A stretch of DNA of 41,161 nt from assembly GCA_027048495.1 (NCBI GenBank), contig JALTWS010000033.1:1-41161 (forward strand), given 5' to 3'. The notes below the pieces were generated by a model, which searched no databases, was not told the origin of the DNA, and saw only the letters and a list, made by a program, of their open reading frames with translations. Shown one piece after another: positions 8,363 to 17,529 of this stretch. Every line of letters begins with the position of its first letter. Within the stretch, counting starts at the first letter, position 1. The translations under genes and the position numbers were made by a program. Source of the DNA: Candidatus Azambacteria bacterium (GTDB taxonomy: Bacteria; Patescibacteriota; Minisyncoccia; GWC2-36-17; M10-OD1-4).

Positions 8363-8388
8363 AAAACCCCGGGCAATACCGGGGTTTT
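8363..8388. terminator. Terminator after the HNH-like gene
   Basis: aaaaccccgg-gcaata-ccggggtttt. Confidence 0.8.
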
Positions 8389-8437
8389 ATTTAGTTTGCT
8401 ATTTAGTTTTTGTTAATTTTCTGATAAAATACCCTAC

Positions 8438-9820
8438 ATGCATATATACGATACGCTAACAAAAAAGAAAAAAGTTTTCAGGCCTCGCAACAAAAAGCGA
8501 GTTGAAATGTTTGTCTGTGGAATAACACCTTATGATTCTCCTCATATTGGAAATTTAAGGTCATTTTTAAACTATGATATGATAGCAAACTATTTAAGAA
8601 AAAAGGGGTATAAGCTTACTTATATACAAAACATAACCGACATAGATGATAAAATCATAAAAAAAGCTCAAGAAGAAAACACAACCTGCAAAAAAATATC
8701 AGAAAAATATTTTTCCGAGCTTAAACAAATATTGAAAAAATTAAATATAAACAGCGTAGACAAATACGCAAAAGCAACCGACTACATAGACCAAATAATA
8801 AAACAAATAGAAGTTCTCATAAAAAAAGGATACGCTTATCAGAGCGGAGGAGATGTGTTTTTTGATGTAACAAAATTCAAAGAATACGGAAAGCTTTCCG
8901 GCCAAAAACTAAGCAAGCTTAAAAAAGCAAAAAGAACCGAGGAAGACAAAAACAAAAAACACCCTTATGACTTTGCCTTATGGAAAGCAAAAAAAATAAG
9001 AGAACCCTTTTGGAACTCCCCCTTTGGACCAGGCAGGCCCGGATGGCACATAGAAGACACCGCTATCACCCAGCATTTTTTCGGACCGCAATATGATATA
9101 CACGGAGGAGGAATTGACTTGATATTTCCCCATCATGAATGTGAAATAGCCCAGCAAGAAGCGGCTTCCGGCAAAAAACCGTTTGTAAGATATTGGGTTC
9201 ATTCTGGTTTTGTAAACATAAAAGGAGAAAAAATGTCAAAATCTTTGGGAAATATAATCCCTGCATCTTTGGTTTTGGAAAAATACAGTCCTGAGCTTAT
9301 AAGATTTACGCTTTTGTCTGTTCACTACAGGTCTCCTGTTGACTACTCAGATAAAATTTTCAAAACAGCAAAAAACGCCTTGGAAAAAATTTATGAATTT
9401 TCAGAAAGATTAGAAAAATACAAGCCAAAAGATGAAAAAAAAGAATGCAAAGTTATAAAAAACCAAATAAAAAGCTTTTTTTTAAGCATGGATGATGACT
9501 TCAATACCCCAAAGGCATTTGCTGCGTTTTTTAATGTTATAAAAAAAGCAAATTTAAAAATAGACAAAAATACTTTATCCAAAAAAGACATAAAAAACAT
9601 AAAAAAATTTTTCAGTGATTTTGAAGATATATTTAAAATAAAAACCAAAAAAACAAAAACACAAAAAATCCCAGATGATATAAAACAACTGCTAAAAGCA
9701 AGACAAAAAGCAAGAGAAGAAAAAAATTGGAACGAATCCGACAAAATACGAGATGCACTGCTAAAAAGAGGCTGGCAAGTTCAAGACACAAAAGATGGGC
9801 AGATTATAAAAAAAATATAG
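8438..9820 (+). CDS. cysS: Cysteinyl-tRNA synthetase
   Basis: VCGITPYDSPHIGNLRS, HHECEIAQ, KMSKSLGN. Confidence 0.97.
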   Translation: MHIYDTLTKKKKVFRPRNKKRVEMFVCGITPYDSPHIGNLRSFLNYDMIANYLRKKGYKLTYIQNITDIDDKIIKKAQEENTTCKKISEKYFSELKQILKKLNINSVDKYAKATDYIDQIIKQIEVLIKKGYAYQSGGDVFFDVTKFKEYGKLSGQKLSKLKKAKRTEEDKNKKHPYDFALWKAKKIREPFWNSPFGPGRPGWHIEDTAITQHFFGPQYDIHGGGIDLIFPHHECEIAQQEAASGKKPFVRYWVHSGFVNIKGEKMSKSLGNIIPASLVLEKYSPELIRFTLLSVHYRSPVDYSDKIFKTAKNALEKIYEFSERLEKYKPKDEKKECKVIKNQIKSFFLSMDDDFNTPKAFAAFFNVIKKANLKIDKNTLSKKDIKNIKKFFSDFEDIFKIKTKKTKTQKIPDDIKQLLKARQKAREEKNWNESDKIRDALLKRGWQVQDTKDGQIIKKI

Positions 9821-9844
9821 CCCTTGCTTTTTTGCAAGGGCTAT
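9817..9844. terminator. Bidirectional terminator between cysS and ankyrin gene
   Basis: atagcccttgc-tttttt-gcaagggctat, 11-bp perfect stem. Confidence 0.85.
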
Positions 9845-9850
9845 GCTGTT

Positions 9851-10150
9851 TTATGCAACTTTTTGTTGTTTTAATGCTTTTTTAAGCAGATTTCTTGTTT
9901 TTTTGTCGTATTTTGAGTTGGCAAGCGAAATTGCGCTAACTCCATATTTGTTTTTGTAGTTTATATCAGCTCCTCTTTCAACAAGAAGCCGAACGATATG
10001 ATGATTGCAGTACAAAACTGCAAACATCAAAGCAGACGATTGCTCATGATTGTAAGTTGAATTGGGATCTGCTCCAGCGTCAAGAACTTCTTTTACTTTG
10101 AAGATATCCCCTTTTTTTATTGCATCCAGAAGAATTTTTTTCTTTTTCAA
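9851..10150 (-). CDS. Ankyrin-repeat protein, 99 aa, TTG start
   Basis: DAGADPNSTYNHEQSSALMFAVLYCNHHIVRLLVERGADINYKNKYGVSAISLA; SD aggaggtgcaac before the TTG. Confidence 0.88.
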   Translation of the reverse strand: MKKKKILLDAIKKGDIFKVKEVLDAGADPNSTYNHEQSSALMFAVLYCNHHIVRLLVERGADINYKNKYGVSAISLANSKYDKKTRNLLKKALKQQKVA

Positions 10151-10215
10151 GTTGCACCTCCTAAATTTGTATTTTACAAGCTATATATACTTGTTTTTTT
10201 AAAAATAGTCAATGC

Positions 10216-10244
10216 TTTACTTGCTTGTGATTTAAGGTTATTAT
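10216..10244 (+). promoter_or_regulatory. Candidate sigma70-type promoter for dnaB, possibly leaderless
   Basis: TTTACT-17 nt-TATTAT, -10 ends 6 nt before the ATG at 10251; no SD. Confidence 0.45.
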
Positions 10245-10250
10245 TATCCC

Positions 10251-11636
10251 ATGGAAGAAAAAAATATTTCAAAAATAGAAAAATCAACTCCCCCTCACAG
10301 CGAAGAAGCCGAACAGTCGGTTTTGGGCTCTATTTTGCTTGATAAGGACTCTATTTTAAAAATTGCGGATATTTTACAGCCAAGGGATTTTTACAAAAAA
10401 TCTCATAGAATAATATACGAGGCAATGCTTGACTTGTACGAAGAGCAGGAGCCGATAGATGTTTTAAATGTTACCAACAAATTAAAAGATAAAAAGCAAC
10501 TGGAAGAAGCAGGAGGAGCAACTTATATATCCAGCCTGCTTAATATGATAGCAACTCCAGCGCATATTGTCTCTTATGCAAAAACGGTTCACAAAAAAAG
10601 AATTTTAAGGGACCTGATATCCGCATCATACAGTATAGCAGAGCTTGGCTACAAAGAAGATAAAGATATAGATATGCTTTTAGATGAGGCAGAAAAAAGC
10701 ATTTTTGGCATAACTCAAGATTCTCTTTCTAAATCGTTTGCCCATGTAAAAGACACCTTAACATCTGCATTTGAAAGAATAGAAAGGCTTCATCAAAACG
10801 ATGGCGCACTAAGAGGAGTTCCAACAGGATTTAAAAAATTAGACAATATACTGTCCGGCCTTCAAAACTCAGACTTGATAATCCTTGCCGCAAGACCGAG
10901 CCTTGGAAAAACTTCCTTTGCTTTAAATATAGCTTTAAACGCCGCAAAACAAAATATACCTGTTGGAATTTTCTCTCTTGAAATGAGCAGTGAACAGTTA
11001 GTTGACAGGCTTATAGCCACAGAAGCAAGAGTTGACTTATGGAAGCTAAGAACAGGAAATCTTTCTATGGAAGGAGAATATAACGACTTTGAAAGAATAA
11101 GAGATTCACTTGAAGTTTTATCCAAAGTCCCAATATTTTTTGAAGAAAGTTCAATGCCAAATATAATGCAGATGAGAACAATGGCAAGAAGATTACAGGC
11201 AGAACATGGACTTGGGCTTTTGATAATAGATTACCTTCAACTTATCCAGCCAAGAAATCCAAACGATCCACCAGTGCAGGCAATATCAGAAATATCAAGA
11301 TCACTCAAAGGACTGGCAAGAGAACTTAATATACCTGTTCTTGCCCTTTCCCAGCTTTCCCGTGCAGTTGAACAAAGGACAGCAAGAATACCAAAACTTT
11401 CCGACCTAAGAGATTCCGGATCAATAGAGCAAGATGCCGATGTTGTTATGTTTATTTACAGAGAAGACAGAGACAGAGAAAACACAGAAAGAAAAAATGA
11501 GGCGGACATTATAGTAGCAAAGCACAGAAACGGACCTTTGGGAACAGCGGCGCTTTATTTTGATCAAGACAGGGCTACATTTGAAAACTTAGCCCAAGAC
11601 TACGAAGACGACAACGAACCTAAAGATGTATTCTAA
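10251..11636 (+). CDS. dnaB: Replicative DNA helicase DnaB
   Basis: PPHSEEAEQSVLGSILLD, Walker A ARPSLGKTSFALNIA, LLIIDYLQLI. Confidence 0.97.
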   Translation: MEEKNISKIEKSTPPHSEEAEQSVLGSILLDKDSILKIADILQPRDFYKKSHRIIYEAMLDLYEEQEPIDVLNVTNKLKDKKQLEEAGGATYISSLLNMIATPAHIVSYAKTVHKKRILRDLISASYSIAELGYKEDKDIDMLLDEAEKSIFGITQDSLSKSFAHVKDTLTSAFERIERLHQNDGALRGVPTGFKKLDNILSGLQNSDLIILAARPSLGKTSFALNIALNAAKQNIPVGIFSLEMSSEQLVDRLIATEARVDLWKLRTGNLSMEGEYNDFERIRDSLEVLSKVPIFFEESSMPNIMQMRTMARRLQAEHGLGLLIIDYLQLIQPRNPNDPPVQAISEISRSLKGLARELNIPVLALSQLSRAVEQRTARIPKLSDLRDSGSIEQDADVVMFIYREDRDRENTERKNEADIIVAKHRNGPLGTAALYFDQDRATFENLAQDYEDDNEPKDVF

Positions 11637-12231
11637 TCCATTGCAAAAATTAATAGATAAACTATCAAAGCTTCCCTCTGTTGGGCCAAGGCAAGCTTCT
11701 AGGATAGCATTTTACCTCCTAAAAAGACAGGATAGATTTTTAGAGGAGCTTATTGAAGATTTAAAAAACTTAAAACAACAAATTGGCATCTGCCAAGAGT
11801 GTTTTTTAAGTTATGAAAAATCTTCTGGCAAAAAATGTGAGTTCTGCCAAAATCCAAAAAGAAATAAAAACACAATATGCGTTGTCCAAAAAGAAATGGA
11901 AGTTCAAAACATAGAAAACGCAAAAATATACGAAGGGGTTTACCATATTTTGGGAGAAAATATAGATATCCTACAAAAAGATATGCCCTATTCGGTAAAA
12001 AAACTTTTAGACAGAATAGACAACCTCAAAAAACAAACCAACAAAGAAATTGAAGTAATACTTGCCACCAATCCAACAACAGAAGGAACAGCAACAGCGC
12101 TTTACATAAAAAAATTTCTTGAGCCAAAAAATATAAAAATAACAACACTTGCAAGAGGCCTGTCTTTTGGCAGTGAATTGGAATATCAAGACCAACAAAC
12201 TATATCATCTGCATTTTTAAACAGAAAATAA
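11626..12231 (+). CDS. recR: Recombination protein RecR
   Basis: LIDKLSKLPSVGPRQASRIAFYLL, C4 zinc finger CQECF...CEFCQNP, TOPRIM; overlaps dnaB end. Confidence 0.96.
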   Translation: MYSNPLQKLIDKLSKLPSVGPRQASRIAFYLLKRQDRFLEELIEDLKNLKQQIGICQECFLSYEKSSGKKCEFCQNPKRNKNTICVVQKEMEVQNIENAKIYEGVYHILGENIDILQKDMPYSVKKLLDRIDNLKKQTNKEIEVILATNPTTEGTATALYIKKFLEPKNIKITTLARGLSFGSELEYQDQQTISSAFLNRK

Positions 12232-12258
12232 AAACTTCCGGCTTTTGCCAGAAGTTTT
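12231..12258. terminator. Bidirectional terminator recR/rplU
   Basis: aaaacttccggc-tttt-gccagaagtttt. Confidence 0.7.
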
Positions 12259-12569
12259 TATTTTATATCTACAACCTCAACTTTAGTATAGTATTGCCTG
12301 TGCCCCTTTTTTGTCCTTTGTCTTTTTTTTGGTTTGTATTTGAAAACTATCTTTTTTTTGTCTTTTCCCTGCTCAATTATTTTGACGGTAACTTTTTTGC
12401 CTTCAAGATAGGGCTGTCCTATTTGAACATCATCGTCTGATTTGCAAATGAGCAAAACCTTGTCAAGCTCAACTTCCTGCCCCACCTCTCCGTCTATTTT
12501 TTCTATTTTTATTTTGTCGCCCAAAGCAACTTTGTATTGTTTTGACCCTGTTTCTATTACGCCAAACAT
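12258..12569 (-). CDS. rplU: Ribosomal protein bL21 (start trimmed to ATG 12569)
   Basis: MFGVIETGSKQYKVALGDKIKIEKI...KRQRTKKGHRQYYTKVEVVDI, 103 aa. Confidence 0.95.
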   Translation of the reverse strand: MFGVIETGSKQYKVALGDKIKIEKIDGEVGQEVELDKVLLICKSDDDVQIGQPYLEGKKVTVKIIEQGKDKKKIVFKYKPKKRQRTKKGHRQYYTKVEVVDIK

Positions 12570-12753
12570 AATCAATAAAATCAATTTTAATAAAAAAGAG
12601 TGTATCAGAAAATACCAATTTTGTAAATAGCAACTAGCTTCTGGACTATTATAGTTTCTGGCAACTAGAATCTTGGGTTGGCAAAAAAGTATTTTTATAG
12701 TACTGTTAAAAAAGTTTCCTGTTTTTTCAAAGCAAAAAAAGGAAGAAGCCATT

Positions 12754-12879
12754 ATGCTAAAAATCATTTTAAAAGCCAGCTTTGTTTTGGTTCCCTGTTT
12801 TTTTCAGCCTGTTTTTTACAACCCACATTTTTCCGTAATATTACAAAAACTTACAAAAAAACAAAAAAGAACTTACTAA
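12754..12879 (+). CDS. Candidate small hydrophobic protein, 41 aa
   Basis: SD-like aaaggaag 8-9 nt before ATG; MLKIILKASFVLVPCFFQPVFYNPHFSVILQKLTKKQKRTY; strong terminator 9 nt after the stop. Confidence 0.4.
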   Translation: MLKIILKASFVLVPCFFQPVFYNPHFSVILQKLTKKQKRTY

Positions 12880-12887
12880 AAATTAAG

Positions 12888-12916
12888 ACCTCTTTTTGCA
12901 TATTGCAAAAAGAGGT
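12888..12916 (+). terminator. Strong intrinsic terminator directly before the uvrC start
   Basis: acctctttttgca-tat-tgcaaaaagaggt plus T-run; uvrC ATG at 12927. Confidence 0.85.
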
Positions 12917-12926
12917 TTTTCGTTTT

Positions 12927-14210
12927 ATGAATAATAATATGAGCTTAACACAAAAAATAAAAAACATACCCAAAAGTCCGGGAGTATATTTTTTCAAAGA
13001 CAAAAACGGAAAAATAATATACATCGGCAAAGCAAATTCGCTGAAAAACAGAGTATCTCAATATTTCAAAAAAGGCGCAAAACACCCTTTGAAAACTCAA
13101 AAGCTAGTTGAGAATATTTTTGATATTGATTTTTTAAGATGCGAATCGGAAATAGACGCGCTAATTGAAGAAGCAAAACAGATAAAAAAACACAACCCAA
13201 AATATAATGTGCTTTTGCGCGATGATAAAAACTATTTTTTTGTCGGCATAACAAAAGAAAACTATCCAAGAGTATTTATAACCCACCAGCCAAATGACAA
13301 AAACACAGAATATATAGGCCCGTTTACCGAAGGATTTGCGTTAAAAGAAACATTAAAGGTGCTGAGAAAATCGTTTCCTTTCAGACACTGCAAAACACTT
13401 CCAAAAAAAGCATGCTTGCAATATCATCTTGGCAGATGCCTTGCGCCCTGCATAAAACCAAGCACAAAAACAAAAGTAAAGCAAAATATAAACTACATAA
13501 AAAAAATCCTTAAAGGAGAAAGACAAGCTTTGGCAGAAAAATTAAAAAGACAAATGAAAAAATACGCAAAAGAAGAAAAATTTGAAAAAGCAAATGAAGT
13601 AAAAAAACAACTACAAAGCATTCAAAAAATATTTGAGCATCGGTTTTTTTTAGAAGATTTTAAAAAAATAAAAAAAGAAAAAATAAACTGGGAAAGCATA
13701 GAAAAATTTATCCAAAAATTTTTAAAAACAAAAAAGAAAATATCTAAAGTGGAAGCATACGACATATCAAATATTTCGGGAAAATACGCTGTTGGGTCTA
13801 TGGTAGTTTTCAAAGACGGACTGCCAGACAAAAGCCAGTACAGAAAATTTAAAATAAAGTATCAAGAACAAGAACCAAACGATCCAAAGATGATGCAAGA
13901 GGTGCTATTGCGAAGATTTAAGAAAAAAGAATGGGAAAAGCCAGACCTTATAATACTAGACGGCGGAATAACTCAGTTAAATGCAGTTTTAAAAATAGCT
14001 CCCAAAAACCAGCTTATAGTGTCCTTGGCCAAAAAGCATGAAGAAATTTACGTCCCCTCTGATGAAAAAAAAGGGAAAGCTAGTATCTATTCTGCAAAAA
14101 ATTTTCCTGAAGATGTTAAATTTTTTTTCCAACATATAAGAGACGAGGCTCACAGATTTGCAATAACTTTTCATAGGCAAATAAGAAATAAAGATTTTTT
14201 AAAAAAATAA
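12927..14210 (+). CDS. uvrC: Short UvrC-like excinuclease subunit (start trimmed to ATG 12927, 427 aa)
   Basis: GIY-YIG domain SPGVYFFKDKNGKIIYIGKANSLKNRVSQYF; CLQYHLGRCLAPC; UVR domain; RNase H-like domain YDISNISG, DLIILDGG, EAHRFAITFHR; ends right after. Confidence 0.93.
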   Translation: MNNNMSLTQKIKNIPKSPGVYFFKDKNGKIIYIGKANSLKNRVSQYFKKGAKHPLKTQKLVENIFDIDFLRCESEIDALIEEAKQIKKHNPKYNVLLRDDKNYFFVGITKENYPRVFITHQPNDKNTEYIGPFTEGFALKETLKVLRKSFPFRHCKTLPKKACLQYHLGRCLAPCIKPSTKTKVKQNINYIKKILKGERQALAEKLKRQMKKYAKEEKFEKANEVKKQLQSIQKIFEHRFFLEDFKKIKKEKINWESIEKFIQKFLKTKKKISKVEAYDISNISGKYAVGSMVVFKDGLPDKSQYRKFKIKYQEQEPNDPKMMQEVLLRRFKKKEWEKPDLIILDGGITQLNAVLKIAPKNQLIVSLAKKHEEIYVPSDEKKGKASIYSAKNFPEDVKFFFQHIRDEAHRFAITFHRQIRNKDFLKK

Positions 14211-14232
14211 TCCCGCGACTTTTGCCGCGGGA
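14210..14232. terminator. Bidirectional terminator
   Basis: atcccgcg...cgcgggat plus T-run. Confidence 0.8.
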
Positions 14233-14237
14233 TTTTT

Positions 14238-14831
14238 TTACTTAGATCTCATGCCAATTGGATCGTATCCGTTAAGATTAATCCACCTTTCCAAAAACGG
14301 AGAGGTATATTTTATAACCTCAACTCCAAGCTTATTTAAGTAATCAGTGACAAAGTCCTCCCTGCCGTAGTCCCAGATATAATAAACTTTTTTTATATAT
14401 TTGTTTACTATCTGCTTTGCGCAAGAATAGCAAGGATGCAAGGTTACCATCATGCTAACATCTTTTAGCCCCATTGTGTTTGTTGTTAAGTTGCTTATTG
14501 CATTTATTTCCGCATGCGAGCCTCTGCAAAGTCCCTTGCCTTCTTGAAGTTTTCCATTTACTACCCTTGCGCAACCTTCATATCTTGGATCAACATCACC
14601 CATAGAAGCTCCGTTGTATCCAGAAGATAAAAAGTGAGTATGGTTATAAAATATAACCGCTCCAACCTCATAAAAAAGGCAGGTTGACCTTTTTGATATG
14701 CAAATTGCCTGCTGGGCAAAAATATCCAGATGAGACGGCCTTTGATAATCTTGCTTGAGTTTGTACTGAAACATCTTTTTTAAGACTTCTTTATCCGTTT
14801 TACCAATCCAACCCAAAGCCTTTTTTACCAT
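14238..14831 (-). CDS. dCMP deaminase-like cytidine/deoxycytidylate deaminase family protein
   Basis: SHAEINAI and HPCYSCAKQI (HAE...PCxxC) zinc motifs; SD aaaggagg. Confidence 0.9.
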   Translation of the reverse strand: MVKKALGWIGKTDKEVLKKMFQYKLKQDYQRPSHLDIFAQQAICISKRSTCLFYEVGAVIFYNHTHFLSSGYNGASMGDVDPRYEGCARVVNGKLQEGKGLCRGSHAEINAISNLTTNTMGLKDVSMMVTLHPCYSCAKQIVNKYIKKVYYIWDYGREDFVTDYLNKLGVEVIKYTSPFLERWINLNGYDPIGMRSK

Positions 14832-14921
14832 AGTGTTCCTCCTTTTTTGCTTTAAAAGAACAAAAATATATTTTTTTCTAATATATCATACTTCAAAAAT
14901 CAACAAAAAGCAAAAGTAAAA

Positions 14922-14941
14922 CCCCCCGCTTTTGCGGGGGG
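14922..14941 (-). terminator. Terminator
   Basis: ccccccgc-tttt-gcgggggg followed on the minus strand by TTTT. Confidence 0.75.
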
Positions 14942-14956
14942 CTTGTAGGATGCTTT

Positions 14957-15376
14957 TTATTTTTTTAATGCTTTTTTGTATGCATCCATTAATACGGTTG
15001 CTTCTTCCTTGGCTCTTATTGCTTCCACTGCTCTTGATGTTTTTTTCTTTGCCCCAGCAACAATGAGTTGCAGGGTTTTTTTCAAAGGGTGAAACTTGAA
15101 TGAGAATGTCCCATCTGACATTCTCAGAATCATATTTTTGCAGTTTTTGCAGTAAATATGGTTTTTTAAGTGCTCTGGAAGCAAAAACTCTTCCCCCTCC
15201 ATCTTTTTTATAACATCGATGTCAGGAACATACGCGTTGAACTCTCCAAGCGTATGTCCTCCCATTTTGCAGCTGATTTTTCCTTCTTTTACAAGTTTTT
15301 TAATTTCTTCTGATTGTCTTTTTACAAGAGAAAAATACTCTCTTGCCTCTTTTTCAGTATCAAATTTGTTTTTCAC
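14957..15376 (-). CDS. Hypothetical protein with one CxxC, GTG start
   Basis: SD ggaggtgtatt before GTG; HIYCKNCKNMIL. Confidence 0.75.
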   Translation of the reverse strand: MKNKFDTEKEAREYFSLVKRQSEEIKKLVKEGKISCKMGGHTLGEFNAYVPDIDVIKKMEGEEFLLPEHLKNHIYCKNCKNMILRMSDGTFSFKFHPLKKTLQLIVAGAKKKTSRAVEAIRAKEEATVLMDAYKKALKK

Positions 15377-15466
15377 AATACACCTCCGATTTTGGGGTTT
15401 TTAAAAAACTATGCTGTTTTAACAGCAATCATAATTTAAAATATTTTTTAAACTATGTCAAGAAAA

Positions 15467-15493
15467 AGCCTCCCGTTTGTTTAACGAGAGGCT
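15467..15493 (-). terminator. Terminator overlapping tmk stop
   Basis: agcctctcgttaa/ttaaacaaacgggaggct on the minus strand, then T-rich. Confidence 0.65.
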
Positions 15494-16131
15494 GTTATAA
15501 CTTCCAATATTCTTTTTATTACTTTGTCTTTGTTTTTTTCAAATTTGTTTTTTGTGTTTATCTTTTCCCATGAGTCTTCAGGCATTTTTGAGAAAAATCC
15601 TTCAAATCCTTTTTTGACTGCCTGATGAAATTCTATACTTTTTTTGTCTATTCTGTTAATTTCTCTTTTTTTTGTCGCTCGCCTTAAGCCCTCTTTTACT
15701 TCTACATCAAAGAAAAATGTAAAGTCAGGCTTAAGATCATAAGATGCAAGCGAATTCATCAAAAAGAACATCGCTTCATTTACTACTTTTTGAGCATAAA
15801 CTTGGTATGCAAAAGTTGATGCCAAAAACCTGTCGCACAATACTATGTTTTTTGAGCGAACAGAAGGCAAAACAACATTTTTGACATGTTGAGCTCTTGC
15901 AGCCAAAAAAAGAAGCAGTTCTGCTTCTTGGCAAAGCTTTTCAACAGGAGTATCTTCTAAAATTAAACTTCTGATTTTTTCTGCAACAACTGTTCCTCCG
16001 GGTTCTCTTGTTGCTAAAACAGGAAAACCTTCCCTTTCCAAAGCCATTTTTGCATACTTCAGATGAGTTGTTTTTCCAGATCCGTCTATTCCTTCAAAAA
16101 CAAAAAAGAATCCTTTGGACAACTTCTTCAT
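15481..16131 (-). CDS. tmk: Thymidylate kinase (start trimmed to ATG 16131)
   Basis: FFFVFEGIDGSGKTTHLKYAK, TREPGGT, LCDRFLASTFAYQ; SD aaaggagg 9 nt before start. Confidence 0.95.
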   Translation of the reverse strand: MKKLSKGFFFVFEGIDGSGKTTHLKYAKMALEREGFPVLATREPGGTVVAEKIRSLILEDTPVEKLCQEAELLLFLAARAQHVKNVVLPSVRSKNIVLCDRFLASTFAYQVYAQKVVNEAMFFLMNSLASYDLKPDFTFFFDVEVKEGLRRATKKREINRIDKKSIEFHQAVKKGFEGFFSKMPEDSWEKINTKNKFEKNKDKVIKRILEVITASR

Positions 16132-16642
16132 TGTAAGCATCCTCCTTTTTTTGAAAAATGTAAAACTCAAGATCATAAGGAGAGTCTTCGCCTTTTTTGT
16201 GGGGCTTGCAAAGGTGTTGCTCCCATTGTTCATAGTTTATTTTAAAAAAGGCATCTCCTTTAAAACTAGCCCTTATTTTTGTAAGATATATCTTGTTTGC
16301 CATAGGAAGAAACTGGGAATATATGCTCTCCCCACCTATGACACACACCTCTTTGTCTCCATTTTTTTCAAGTTCAGATATAAGATTTTTTGCCTCCTGC
16401 ATGTTGTTTACCACCTCACATCCTTCATGAATCCACAAACGAGAGGTGGTCATAACAATGTTCAGCCGTCCAGAAAGAGGCCTGCCTATTGACTGAAAGG
16501 TTTTCCTTCCCATGATAACTGGCTTTCCCATCGTGACCTCTCTAAACCACCTCATGTCAGCTTTTATTTTTTCCCATGGGAGGCGGTTTTTGAAACCTAT
16601 GACATTGTTATCTGCAACTGCAACAACCAAAGATACTACCAT
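16094..16642 (-). CDS. folA: Dihydrofolate reductase
   Basis: VVAVADNNVIGFKNRLPWEKIKADMRWFREVTMGKPVIMGRKTFQSIGRPLSGRLNIVMT; VIGGESIYSQFLP; overlaps tmk start. Confidence 0.95.
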   Translation of the reverse strand: MVVSLVVAVADNNVIGFKNRLPWEKIKADMRWFREVTMGKPVIMGRKTFQSIGRPLSGRLNIVMTTSRLWIHEGCEVVNNMQEAKNLISELEKNGDKEVCVIGGESIYSQFLPMANKIYLTKIRASFKGDAFFKINYEQWEQHLCKPHKKGEDSPYDLEFYIFQKKEDAYNEEVVQRILFCF

Positions 16643-16660
16643 AACAAGCCCTCCTTTTGT

Positions 16661-17455
16661 TTATACAGCAACTTCTGCTTTTATATGAGGATGGTATTTG
16701 TAATCCAAAAGTTCAAAGTCTTCGTACTTAAAATCAAAAATATCTTTGACATTTGGATTTATCCTCATTTTTGGAAGCGGATAGGGTTTTCTTGAAAGCT
16801 GAAGTTTAACCTGCCTTATGTGGTTTTGGTAAATATGAACGTCACCAAAAGTATGGACAAACTCTCCCGGCTCAAGTCCTGTTACTTGAGCTACCATCAT
16901 GGTAAGCAAAGAGTAGGAGGCAATATTGAAGGGCACCCCCAAAAACACATCTGCTGACCGTTGGTAAAGCTGGCAAGAAAGCTTGCCGTCTGCCACATAA
17001 AATTGAAAAAGGCAATGGCACGGAGGAAGAGCCATCAAATGAAGCTCTCCAGGATTCCATGCTGTTACTATCAGCCTTCTTGAGTCTGGGTCTTTTTTAA
17101 TATCATTTACCACTTTTTCTATTTGATCCACTATTGTCCCATTAGGAGATTCCCAAAATCTCCACTGGCTTCCATATATTGGCCCTAAATAACCTTTTTG
17201 GTCTGCCCAAGCGTCCCAGATATGAACTCCATGGTCATTTAGGTATTTTATGTTTGTGTCTCCACTCAAAAACCACAAAAGTTCGTGTATGACCCCTTTT
17301 ATAAAAATTTTTTTTGTTGTTACCAAAGGAAAACCTTTGGACAGGTCAAATCTCATTTGCCAGCCAAAACAACTTATTGTTCCTGTTCCGGTTCGGTCAC
17401 TTTTTTTCGTGCCGTTTTTTAAAATATGAGACAAAAGATTAAGGTATTGTTTCAT
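16661..17455 (-). CDS. thyA: Thymidylate synthase ThyA (start trimmed to ATG 17455)
   Basis: [65 protein letters not shown]. Confidence 0.97.
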   Translation of the reverse strand: MKQYLNLLSHILKNGTKKSDRTGTGTISCFGWQMRFDLSKGFPLVTTKKIFIKGVIHELLWFLSGDTNIKYLNDHGVHIWDAWADQKGYLGPIYGSQWRFWESPNGTIVDQIEKVVNDIKKDPDSRRLIVTAWNPGELHLMALPPCHCLFQFYVADGKLSCQLYQRSADVFLGVPFNIASYSLLTMMVAQVTGLEPGEFVHTFGDVHIYQNHIRQVKLQLSRKPYPLPKMRINPNVKDIFDFKYEDFELLDYKYHPHIKAEVAV

Positions 17456-17529
17456 CTTGCTTTCTCCTTTTGTTTGGTGAGTTGTCAAGGTTCAATGTCT
17501 TGATTTGTTTATATCATTGTGCTATCTTG

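Noticed and set aside
12570-12767. N-terminal extension of the rplU ORF
   Set aside because: bL21 N-terminus begins exactly at MFGVIETGSKQY; upstream translation is not ribosomal-protein-like.
12678-12926. N-terminal extension of the uvrC ORF (510-aa version)
   Set aside because: Crosses a strong terminator and lacks UvrC-like sequence; the GIY-YIG domain begins right after ATG 12927.
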